From assembly GCA_003553895.1 (NCBI GenBank), contig PWFM01000051.1, positions 1 through 23,854 of the forward strand: 23,854 bases of DNA, in the 5' to 3' direction. The notes beneath the pieces are model-generated. The model was not told the origin of the DNA. It saw only the letters and a program-made list of their open reading frames with translations, and did not search any database. The translations under genes were made by a program, and so were the position numbers. Positions 1 to 6,095 of this stretch are shown piece after piece. The first letter of the stretch is position 1, and every line of letters begins with the position of its first letter. The stretch comes from Syntrophomonadaceae bacterium. GTDB lineage: Bacteria; Bacillota; Dethiobacteria; DTU022.

Positions 1-261
1 TCTACTGCCACCATTCTCAACAATGAATTTACCGGTAATGTCTGTGCGGAATTCGGAGGCGGTGTGGTCGCTTACGATGAATCAGTGGTGGAACTAAAAG
101 AAAATGATTTTGTCGCCAATGAAGCCGAAACCGGGGGTGCGTTTATTGGTTTCGGCGAAGCCAGCATCAATAAAAGCGATCCTGATGACAATACCTATCA
201 AGATAACGTGCCCGAGGACATAGAAGAGGATCAGGGTGAAGAGGATCAGGATGAAGATTAA
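1..261 (+). CDS. C-terminal fragment of a right-handed beta-helix-like protein (partial)
   Basis: Reading frame 1 is open from the first base of the window to a TAA at 259-261, giving 86 residues of a protein that begins upstream. The visible part has short repeats of the kind NNEFTGN...GGG...V.LKEN.F..N...GGAF, which resembles the rungs of a parallel beta-helix as found in pectate-lyase-like or polymorphic outer-membrane-type proteins. It ends in a strongly acidic tail rich in Asp and Glu. A GTG lies in frame at 64, but the repeat pattern runs through it, so it is probably internal. Beta-helix proteins of this type are usually exported and bind or cut polysaccharide, but no catalytic residue can be assigned from the tail. 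The family call is a pattern judgement and the function is unknown. Confidence 0.55.
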   Translation, partial: STATILNNEFTGNVCAEFGGGVVAYDESVVELKENDFVANEAETGGAFIGFGEASINKSDPDDNTYQDNVPEDIEEDQGEEDQDED

Positions 262-316
262 TTGATTAGCGCAAAACAAACCTGAGAAAGATAGTTAGCT
301 ATTAAAGCATAGCAGA

Positions 317-342
317 GCAGCCTGCCGAAAAGGGCAGGCTGC
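317..342 (+). terminator. Perfect 10-bp hairpin after the beta-helix gene
   Basis: GCAGCCTGCC (317-326) pairs perfectly with GGCAGGCTGC (333-342) around a 6-nt loop, 56 nt after the stop codon. The sequence after it is AT-rich but has no T-run, so it may stabilise the 3' end or work together with the stronger terminator at 369-393. Confidence 0.45.
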
Positions 343-368
343 AATAATTAAGGGGTGATCGGCATGGG

Positions 369-393
369 CAACCCGGCCGGGGTTGTTTTTTTT
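369..393 (+). terminator. Intrinsic terminator
   Basis: CAACCC (369-374) pairs with GGGTTG (380-385) around GGCCG, followed by eight T residues (386-393). It would end transcription from the beta-helix gene. Its T-run overlaps the proposed -35 region of the next promoter, so the two units abut closely. Confidence 0.55.
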
Positions 394-431
394 GCCCGAA
401 TACATTATCATAATTATATAAACGTTTGAAT
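383..431 (+). promoter_or_regulatory. Promoter and candidate operator of the ArsR/permease operon
   Basis: A TATCAT -10 element (406-411) lies 17 nt after TTGTTT (383-388). Just downstream, at the expected transcription start, is the imperfect palindrome ATATAAACGTTTGAAT (416-431, 12 of 16 positions symmetric, core AAACGTTT). Its AT-rich arms and TTGAAT half-site resemble CadC/SmtB-type operators. A second palindrome, ATTAT-C-ATAAT (404-414), overlaps the -10. Autorepression by the downstream ArsR-family protein is inferred from this placement. Confidence 0.5.
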
Positions 432-450
432 GTTGGGGGGGCGCTTAATA

Positions 451-834
451 ATGCCGGAAAAGCCGGATAACCTGGAAAGCTGCGAGATATTTTGCAGTGA
501 TCCGGCAAAAGTGAATTTTGTAAAGGGCAGACTTGAAGGCCTTCAAGTAGGTGTAGATATTTTTAAAGCTCTCGGTGATCAGACCAGGTTTAAGATAGTT
601 TATGCTCTCTGGCACGAAGAACTTTGTGTATGCGATTTAGCCCTGGCTCTTGATCTGCCCGTAGCAGCTATTTCTTATCACCTGCGTTACTTGAGAAGTC
701 TCAGGCTGGTCAAGCCTGAAAAAAGAGGCAAAATGGTTTTCTACAGCCTCGCAGATGATCATGTTGCCAGCCTGGTTCATCTGGCCATGGAACATGTGCA
801 AGAAAACAATTATGAAAACAGCAGGGGAGGCTAG
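451..834 (+). CDS. ArsR/SmtB-family metal-sensing repressor, CadC-like
   Basis: This 127-residue winged-helix repressor has the ArsR core (LGDQTRFKIVYAL, then a recognition helix near AAISYHLRYLRSL). The metal-site residues are clear: an N-terminal CxxxC pair (C11, C15), an ELCVCDL box (C59, C61), and D102, H104, H115 and E118 in the last helix. The first set matches the alpha3N thiolate site of CadC (Cd, Pb, Bi); the second matches the alpha5 Zn site of SmtB/CadC. The in-frame ATG at 430 is less likely as start, because it overlaps the operator and has no ribosome binding site, while ATG 451 has a G-run (435-441) nine bases ahead. The permease follows 11 bases later, so the pair probably forms a metal-induced efflux operon. 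The exact metal cannot be read from the sequence. Confidence 0.88.
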   Translation: MPEKPDNLESCEIFCSDPAKVNFVKGRLEGLQVGVDIFKALGDQTRFKIVYALWHEELCVCDLALALDLPVAAISYHLRYLRSLRLVKPEKRGKMVFYSLADDHVASLVHLAMEHVQENNYENSRGG

Positions 835-845
835 GCGAATATTAT

Positions 846-1871
846 ATGCCATTTGGGATAGAAACAATAACCACTGATTTTATGATCAAGATTGCAGAAA
901 GTGCCGCTCTGATGGCCCTGCGGATTATTCCCATGCTGACAGCGGCAATTCTAATTGCCGAGTCGGCCCGGTTATGGATCGGTGATGAAAAATTGCGGTA
1001 TTATTTATCCGGCCGAACCGCCTGGTCCGGACGTTTAAGGGCCTTAGGGCTGGGGGCCCTTTTACCCTTTTGCGAATGCGGCGCTTTTCCGGTGATGCTG
1101 GGCCTGGTGAGAGCCGGTGTGCCTGCAGGGGCCGTTTTGACATTTTTTCTGGTCAGCCCGGTGGTAAGCATGCCGGCCTTCATGATCCTGATCGGTGTTT
1201 TCGGGTTGCCCATGGCCCTGTTCTACCTGGTCATAACCTCATCTACTGCTCTGGCCGCTGGATTAATTCTGGAGCCTGCCGGCAGGCGCTGGGGTATATT
1301 TAAAAGCGGTATTGCGCTGGAGGATGAAGAACGCGGTGGCAATTCGCTGGCTATGGCTGCCGGTTCGGCGGATTGCGGTTCACCGGCGGGTGGCAGTTGC
1401 TGCGCTGTTTCTGGAGAGTCAGGGGAAGAAAATACCGGGATTTTTGCTTCAATAGTAAACCCTGCCTGGCAGCACACAACCATCCTTTTAAAAAGGATCG
1501 CCCCTTATGTTGCTGCAGTAATTGTGATTTCCGCTTTACTGCAAAACCTTGCCCCTCAGGAAGTAATCAAACAGGCCCTGTCAGAAAGGGCTCCTTTTGA
1601 TGTTTTAATCGGTGCGCTGATCGGGATCCCCTTTTACAGCGGCGACTGTGCCATGATTGCCCTGGCTGCTCCTTTAATTGGTGCTACCGGGGCTGTACCG
1701 GCCGGTATAGCTTTTATCATAGCCGGTTCAGGAACAAGTATTAACGGGATTATTTTTATGAGTTCAGTATTCAAGCGCCGTTTCCTTGCGCTATATATTA
1801 TGACGGTGTTCTGTATCGCCCTGGTGGTAGGTTACCTGGTTTCAATATTAATAACCCTGGGCCTGGTATAA
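846..1871 (+). CDS. ArsP-type/DUF318 permease, probable metal efflux (SO_0444-like)
   Basis: This 341-residue membrane protein has two halves of hydrophobic segments separated by a soluble loop (about residues 155-200). The first half carries PFCECGAFPV (C76, C78) and a VSPVVSMPAF segment. The second carries IPFYSGDCAM (C268) and a GSGTSINGI segment. These mark the DUF318/ArsP_1 permease family, which includes efflux proteins for copper/zinc (SO_0444) and for organoarsenicals (ArsP). The loop has a short cysteine cluster (C177, C185, C186) in a Gly/Ser-rich stretch that could capture a soft metal. It directly follows a CadC-like sensor gene, so export of Cd, Zn, Pb or Cu is the best inference. 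The ribosome binding site (GGGGAGG, 824-830) is 15 bases from the ATG, rather far, but no better start is visible. Confidence 0.8.
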   Translation: MPFGIETITTDFMIKIAESAALMALRIIPMLTAAILIAESARLWIGDEKLRYYLSGRTAWSGRLRALGLGALLPFCECGAFPVMLGLVRAGVPAGAVLTFFLVSPVVSMPAFMILIGVFGLPMALFYLVITSSTALAAGLILEPAGRRWGIFKSGIALEDEERGGNSLAMAAGSADCGSPAGGSCCAVSGESGEENTGIFASIVNPAWQHTTILLKRIAPYVAAVIVISALLQNLAPQEVIKQALSERAPFDVLIGALIGIPFYSGDCAMIALAAPLIGATGAVPAGIAFIIAGSGTSINGIIFMSSVFKRRFLALYIMTVFCIALVVGYLVSILITLGLV

Positions 1872-1907
1872 CAACGTAAGTTTAAACTAGCTTAGCGGGG
1901 CGGCCCG

Positions 1908-1930
1908 GTTATTTTCTGGCAGGAAATAAC
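1908..1930 (+). terminator. Hairpin between permease and lgt, possible weak terminator
   Basis: GTTATTTTC (1908-1916) pairs with GGAAATAAC (1922-1930), one G-U pair, around TGGCA. A T-rich stretch (CTTGTTTT) follows about ten bases later rather than directly. A second small hairpin, CCGGT-TGAA-ACCGG, lies just before the lgt ribosome binding site. Confidence 0.3.
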
Positions 1931-1989
1931 AGAGGTCTTGTTTTAGCATTTCTAAAACCGGTTGAAACCGGCTGAGGAGGAGCGAATTA

Positions 1990-2757
1990 ATGTATTTAGA
2001 GAATGTCAGCCCGGTGCTTCTAGAGCTTGGGCCGATTGTCGTTCGTTGGTACGGCCTGATGTTTGCAATTTCAGTTTTAACGGGTTTTTATTACCTGCGC
2101 AAGCACGCTTTAAACAAAGGTTTCAGCGAGGATATTATCTTTACCTTGTTTATGATTATCCTGGTTTTCCTTGTTGTCGGGGCCCGGGCAGTTTTTGTAG
2201 CCACCAACTGGCCCTATTTCATGGAAAACCCCCACCTGATTATCAGGATCGACCAGGGCGGCCTGGCCTTTCACGGCGGACTTTTAGGAGGTATCTTGAG
2301 CAGCTGGATTTACTGCCGGTTAAAAAACTTGAACTGGTGGGCCCTGGCCGATCTGGCTGTGCCCGGTGTTGCCCTTGGCATCGCCCTGGTCAGGGTAGCC
2401 AACATCTTTAACCAGGAAATTCTCGGTCGTGAAGCGGCCTTGTTTTTCTTTGAAAGGCATCCGACCCAGGTTTACGGTTCTCTAATCGGCATTGCCCTGC
2501 TATTGTTTCATAATTATCTGGCCCGGCGCGGGAATAATAAGCCGGGTTTCCTCTTCTGGAATTTTGTTATGGGCTATACCTTGTTGCGCGGCCTGATCGA
2601 AGAAACCTTCCGGGACAACCCCCTGGTAGCCCTGGGTTTTGTCAGTGAAAATTGGGGAGCCGGATTTTTTACCACCGTGCACCTTTTTACTCCTCCCATC
2701 ATAGCGCTTTGCCTGTTCATGCTGTGGTGGATCAACCGGAACCGGCAGCTTCATTAA
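1990..2757 (+). CDS. lgt: Phosphatidylglycerol-prolipoprotein diacylglyceryl transferase
   Basis: Lgt is an inner-membrane enzyme that moves diacylglycerol from phosphatidylglycerol to the lipobox cysteine of preprolipoproteins. The 255-residue protein is of normal length and multi-spanning. Family signatures are RWYGL (19-23), GLAFHGGLLGG with the essential His at 95, the Lgt signature reading RVANIFNQEILGR (R135, N138, E143, G146), RHPTQVYGS, and a late RGLIEETFR. The usual Gly in R-x-G-N is Ala here, a mild change. ATG 1990 has AGGAGG (1975-1980) nine bases upstream. The MsrB lipoprotein 470 bases downstream is a natural substrate, though a promoter between them suggests separate transcripts. 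Confidence 0.95.
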   Translation: MYLENVSPVLLELGPIVVRWYGLMFAISVLTGFYYLRKHALNKGFSEDIIFTLFMIILVFLVVGARAVFVATNWPYFMENPHLIIRIDQGGLAFHGGLLGGILSSWIYCRLKNLNWWALADLAVPGVALGIALVRVANIFNQEILGREAALFFFERHPTQVYGSLIGIALLLFHNYLARRGNNKPGFLFWNFVMGYTLLRGLIEETFRDNPLVALGFVSENWGAGFFTTVHLFTPPIIALCLFMLWWINRNRQLH

Positions 2758-2780
2758 AAATCCTTTTCGACTATGACATG

Positions 2781-2820
2781 TTGAAGTGATTATAGCAGTA
2801 ATTGTATATTATGATATAAT
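2781..2820 (+). promoter_or_regulatory. Candidate promoter for the DUF427-msrB pair
   Basis: The AT-rich gap after lgt contains TTGAAG (2781-2786) followed 18 nt later by TATATT (2805-2810), and a perfect TATAAT at 2815-2820 without a good -35. Either could drive the two overlapping genes downstream. The roughly 110-130 nt leader that follows shows no convincing hairpin. Confidence 0.35.
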
Positions 2821-2953
2821 GATATTGAAGATGTGCGTTGTAACCAAAATGACATAATAAAGGAAGGACTGGATAGGTTTTCCGTAAGAACGGTTGATAT
2901 GACCTCGCTGATTATCTTTCTTATAACTTGAATTGAAGGAGGCGATTAAACTG

Positions 2954-3232
2954 GTGCGGGCAGTCTGGAAAGATACTGTAATGGCGGAAAGTGGAAATAC
3001 CGTGCTGGTGGAAGGCAATCACTATTTTCCACCCGGGGATGTAAAGCGGGAGAACCTGGTTGAAAGCGATCACAGAACCAGGTGTCCCTGGAAAGGTCTG
3101 GCCCATTACTATCATATTGTAAACAACGGGGAAAAGAGTGAAAACGCGGTTTGGTCCTATCCTGATCCGAAAGAAAAAGCACGCCATATAACCGGTTATT
3201 TTGCTTTTGGAAAGGATGTAAAGGTTGAATAA
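2954..3232 (+). CDS. DUF427 domain protein
   Basis: This 92-residue protein carries the DUF427 signature: RAVW near the N-terminus, ESGNTVLVEGNHYFPP, then the conserved TRCPWKGLAHYYHI segment and a C-terminal FGKDVKVE. DUF427 proteins are small beta-rich proteins of unknown biochemical role; the fold forms a small barrel. The GTG at 2954 is chosen because AAGGAGG (2936-2942) ends 11 bases before it and the protein then begins at the usual point. A TTG at 2933 would add seven residues but overlaps that ribosome binding site. The end overlaps the start of msrB by 8 bases, so the two are probably translationally coupled. This pairing hints at a role connected with oxidised proteins, but that is inference. 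Confidence 0.85.
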   Translation: MRAVWKDTVMAESGNTVLVEGNHYFPPGDVKRENLVESDHRTRCPWKGLAHYYHIVNNGEKSENAVWSYPDPKEKARHITGYFAFGKDVKVE

Positions 3233-3806
3233 AATATTTTTTGGTTTAATTTTGCTAACAGCCCTGCTCTTTCCGGCCTCCGGTTGTGAAATGGAGAGGG
3301 TGGAAGCAGAGCCGGAAGGATGTATGGAAACTATTGGTGATATAAAATTAGATGATGAGGAATTAGAGAAGGATGATGAAGACATGGATGAATTAAGGGA
3401 ACGTCTAACAGAGCTGCAGTTTAAGGTGACCCAGAAAGATGCGACTGAACCGCCTTTCGATAATAAATACTGGGATAATAAGGAAGAAGGCATATATGTG
3501 GATATAGTATCTGGAGAGCCGTTGTTCAGTTCTACAGACAAGTATGACTCCGGGACGGGCTGGCCCAGCTTCACAAGGCCGCTTAACAGTGAGAGCATTG
3601 TGGAAAAAGATGATTACAGCTACGGGATGCACCGCACCGAGGTAAGGAGCCGGGAAGCGGATTCCCACCTGGGGCATCTGTTTGGGGATGGTCCCCAGCC
3701 GACGGGGAAACGTTATTGCATTAATTCGGCAGCCCTGGAATTTATTCCAAAGGACAAGCTCGCTGAAAGGGGATACGGCGAATACCGGGCTCTATTTGAA
3801 CCATAG
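3225..3806 (+). CDS. msrB: Lipoprotein peptide-methionine (R)-S-oxide reductase
   Basis: MsrB reduces the R epimer of methionine sulfoxide in proteins. Residues 1-20 form a lipoprotein signal peptide ending in a PASG-C lipobox (Cys21), so the enzyme should be anchored outside the membrane. An acidic linker (about 22-65) precedes the MsrB domain, which shows SGTGWPSFTRPL, ADSHLGHLFGDGP and the catalytic RYCINSAALEF (Cys165). The position often holding the resolving cysteine (GCGWPSF) is Thr, and the CxxC zinc pairs of many MsrBs are absent. The only other cysteine in the mature protein besides the lipidated one is C33. Recycling may therefore use direct attack by a thioredoxin-like donor. The TTG start is set by the signal peptide, with AAGGA (3211-3215) upstream. 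Confidence 0.93.
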   Translation: MNKIFFGLILLTALLFPASGCEMERVEAEPEGCMETIGDIKLDDEELEKDDEDMDELRERLTELQFKVTQKDATEPPFDNKYWDNKEEGIYVDIVSGEPLFSSTDKYDSGTGWPSFTRPLNSESIVEKDDYSYGMHRTEVRSREADSHLGHLFGDGPQPTGKRYCINSAALEFIPKDKLAERGYGEYRALFEP

Positions 3807-3854
3807 CTAAAAAATCACCCCGGTTTACTCCTATTCGTATAACGGTTTTATATG

Positions 3855-3882
3855 ACAGGGCCTTTGTTTTAAAGGGCCCTGT
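3855..3882 (+). terminator. Terminator hairpin after msrB
   Basis: ACAGGGCC (3855-3862) pairs with GGCCCTGT (3875-3882), extended by TTT/AAA across a one-base bulge. Only a short T-run follows. The rest of the gap to the convergent MFS gene (3883-4030) shows no gene or clear signal. Confidence 0.5.
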
Positions 3883-4030
3883 TTAAGCTAATGCTTGGAG
3901 CTGCAAGTTGCGCTGAGCAGAATTGGCGATAATAACCTGCTGCCCGTGAACGTTTCCCTTGCCCGGCAGGTAATTATTGGAGTTAAGCAGTTGAGCCTGA
4001 CATTAATGGCTCTCGGCATATGTAGCCCGG

Positions 4031-5200
4031 CTACCCGGGGCAATTAATTTTTCCTGCCACAAGACTGAGCAGGGCAGCTGCCGCCGAAGTATAAAAGGGG
4101 AAAATTACCGGCAGGTGCTGCCAGATTAACCCGCCGAGCGGTGGCATAATCGCCACCCCCAGGGAGTAAGCAGCGAAGAAAATACCGATAGCCTTGCCTC
4201 TCCAGGCCGGGTCGGAGTTTTCGATGACCATACCCAGCATTCCCTGGAAGGAAAAGCCAAAACCGATGCCATAAATAACCATGGCCCCATAAAGCCAGAC
4301 TGCAGAGGGGGACAAAGCTGCCAGGATTAAAGCGGCGCACAAAAGTCCCAGTCCAAAAGCGCAACCCGAAAGGTTTCTTTTAAGCCTTGGCCTTAAAAAT
4401 CCCGGCCATAACAGCTGGACAATTACAGCCGTAATGGCAAAGGTGGCAAACAAAATACCGGTCCGGGCATGATCAAAGCCCAGAAGTTCAGCCTGCTCGG
4501 GCAAAAAAGAGGCCAGGGTCCCGGTTGATCCCATGGTGCCAAAGGCGAATATAAAAACCCCCTGCAGGTTGGGCCTGCTTATAATCCATTTCAGAGAGGC
4601 AGCCGGAATAAAGTTAACCTCTTGCGGACTGGTTTTTCTTTTAAGAAACAGCAAGGCAAAGCCCAGGGCTACGGCCATAAACAGGGCCAGGCTGTAATAT
4701 ACGGCATGAAACCCAAGCCGTCCGGCGGTGATACCGGCAAAAAGAGGGCCGGTTACCGCCGCCAGTCCGATAACGGCTCCGAATAAAGCCAGGCGGGGGT
4801 TATAGAATGTGCTCGTGATTTTTCCGGCAGTCAGTGAAGCAAGCGCGGCCGGTACCAGCAATCCACCCATAAAACCGTGCCCGGCCCGGATTATGACCAG
4901 GTGATAGGCGCTTCCGGCCTGGGCATATAATAACAGCGCCAGCGCTGCACCGGCCAGCCCCCAAAAAAGGGGCAGGCGCCAGCCTTTTTTGTCTATAATC
5001 ATCCCTCCGGCAAAATTGCCCATGATGTTGAAAAGGGAATAGAAACCAATGACCAGGCCCAGTAAGAATGGAGTTGCGCCCATGGTCCGGGTATAAGGAG
5101 CCAGGACAGGCATTTGAGCATGGGTATCAAAAAAGGCGCAAAAAACAACCAGGTAAACTGGAATTAGATAAATTAAGCTTCCTGCATTTTGCTCCCGCAA
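4031..5200 (-). CDS. Major facilitator superfamily transporter
   Basis: This 389-residue protein has about twelve hydrophobic segments and the MFS loop motif reading GGMIIDKKGWRLPL (a variant of the G-x-D-R-x-GRR/K loop) between segments 2 and 3. A second-half counterpart is less clear. Its substrate cannot be read from the sequence. Start TTG at 5200 is supported by AGGAGG seven bases upstream on the minus strand; no ATG fits. It is divergent from the dtxR-feoAB operon with a shared 170-base intergenic region full of palindromes. It may therefore be under the same metal-responsive regulator and could move a metal chelate, a siderophore or a drug. That link is inference from layout alone. Confidence 0.8.
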   Translation of the reverse strand: MREQNAGSLIYLIPVYLVVFCAFFDTHAQMPVLAPYTRTMGATPFLLGLVIGFYSLFNIMGNFAGGMIIDKKGWRLPLFWGLAGAALALLLYAQAGSAYHLVIIRAGHGFMGGLLVPAALASLTAGKITSTFYNPRLALFGAVIGLAAVTGPLFAGITAGRLGFHAVYYSLALFMAVALGFALLFLKRKTSPQEVNFIPAASLKWIISRPNLQGVFIFAFGTMGSTGTLASFLPEQAELLGFDHARTGILFATFAITAVIVQLLWPGFLRPRLKRNLSGCAFGLGLLCAALILAALSPSAVWLYGAMVIYGIGFGFSFQGMLGMVIENSDPAWRGKAIGIFFAAYSLGVAIMPPLGGLIWQHLPVIFPFYTSAAAALLSLVAGKINCPG

Positions 5201-5260
5201 AAGACAGCCTCCTTTTTACGCCTGTTTTCTAATATACACTAATTTGTAAGCTTTTTATAT

Positions 5261-5348
5261 AACATATTGTTTATGTTGACAGCTGGCAAGGGGATGCTAT
5301 ATGATGATTGTTAGATAATACTAACATGGTTTAAATAAACAAACCATG
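5261..5348 (+). promoter_or_regulatory. dtxR-feoAB promoter with three inverted repeats
   Basis: A strong promoter is present: TTGACA (5276-5281), 18 nt, TATGAT (5300-5305). The inverted repeat TGTTAG-ATAATA-CTAACA (5309-5326) lies directly on the expected start point and resembles TTAG/CTAA-type DtxR/IdeR/MntR boxes. A second repeat, AACATA-TTGTT-TATGTT (5261-5277), overlaps the -35 and faces the divergent MFS gene. A third, CATGGTTT-8 nt-AAACCATG (5325-5348), would form a hairpin in the 5' end of the mRNA. Metal-dependent autorepression by the DtxR-family protein is the simplest reading. Confidence 0.6.
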
Positions 5349-5373
5349 GGCAATTTCTAATGAGGCGGTGGTC

Positions 5374-5808
5374 ATGGTGCCCCAATCTTTACCGGTTACT
5401 TCTTCTCTGCAGGATTACCTGGAAGTGATTCTGAACCTCCTCCAGGAGAAAAAAATAGCCCGGGTGACAGATATTGCTGATCGTTTGGATATTGCCAAAC
5501 CCAGCGTCATCCAGGCTCTGGCTGTATTAAAAGAGAAGGGTTTAATCAGGCAGGATCGATACGGGCCGGTGGAACTGACTGAAGAAGGACGGCGTTACGC
5601 CTTAAAAATAAGGCACCGTCATAAAATTATCTACGGTTTTTTAACCCAGGTTCTTGGGGTTTCCCCCAGGGTAGCCGAAGAAGACGCCTGCCTGATCGAA
5701 CATGACCTGAGCGCTGAAACATTTGAAAAATTGCTTGATTATTTACTTGAACAGGATATTGATAAAGGCTTAAGAAAAGAGTTGGCCTGGCAGGATGACA
5801 AACAATGA
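5374..5808 (+). CDS. DtxR/MntR-family metal-dependent repressor
   Basis: This 144-residue regulator has an N-terminal winged helix (about 10-75, with VTDIADRLDIAKPSVIQALAVL as the helix-turn-helix) and a dimerisation/metal domain. It lacks the SH3-like third domain of DtxR, so it is MntR-sized. Metal ligands visible are D14 in LQDYLE (as MntR Asp8), and C106, E109, H110 in ACLIEHDLS. The Cys-x2-Glu-His set is the DtxR (iron) arrangement, where MntR has Glu-x2-Glu-His. Together with feoA 23 bases downstream, iron sensing is likely. ATG 5374 is preferred, preceded by GAGGCGG; a GTG at 5368 falls on that site. When metal is plentiful it should repress its own operon. Confidence 0.87.
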   Translation: MVPQSLPVTSSLQDYLEVILNLLQEKKIARVTDIADRLDIAKPSVIQALAVLKEKGLIRQDRYGPVELTEEGRRYALKIRHRHKIIYGFLTQVLGVSPRVAEEDACLIEHDLSAETFEKLLDYLLEQDIDKGLRKELAWQDDKQ

Positions 5809-5831
5809 ATTGTTAACAGGGGTGATAGTGG

Positions 5832-6095
5832 TTGGAGTTTTCACTGGTTGAAATTAAGCCCGGCCAAACTGGTGTAATTTCGGATATCCGGGGCGGTTCA
5901 GCATTAAAAACGAAGTTAAACCAGCTTGGATTAAGAGAAGGAAAGCGGATCAAAAAGATCAGTTCGGTGTTTAACCGGGGGCCGGTAACCATTAGCGTTG
6001 ACAACTACCAGGTTGCAGTGGGTTACGGGAAAGCAATTCGCATCATGGTGGAGGTTGATGAGCTTGAGAAAGCTAGTCCTGGCCGGGAATCCTAA
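5832..6095 (+). CDS. feoA: Ferrous iron transport accessory protein FeoA
   Basis: FeoA is a small cytosolic SH3-fold partner of FeoB. The 87-residue protein has the typical order: SLVEIKPGQTGVISDI, then LKTKLNQLGLREGKRI, and a closing VAVGYGKAIRIMVE strand. Length is a little over the usual 75-80. The TTG at 5832 follows AGGGGTGA (5817-5824) at 7 bases. The 3' end overlaps the feoB start by 38 bases, a strong sign of coupled translation and a fixed FeoA:FeoB ratio. Confidence 0.92.
   Translation: MEFSLVEIKPGQTGVISDIRGGSALKTKLNQLGLREGKRIKKISSVFNRGPVTISVDNYQVAVGYGKAIRIMVEVDELEKASPGRES

Noticed and set aside
1962..2411. 149-codon frame overlapping lgt
   Set aside because: Runs in another frame through a clear lgt gene with a better ribosome binding site; composition is that of an out-of-frame reading.
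2921..3598. 225-codon minus-strand frame
   Set aside because: Antisense to the DUF427 and msrB genes, both of which have strong family motifs; Ser/Phe-rich composition typical of a shadow.
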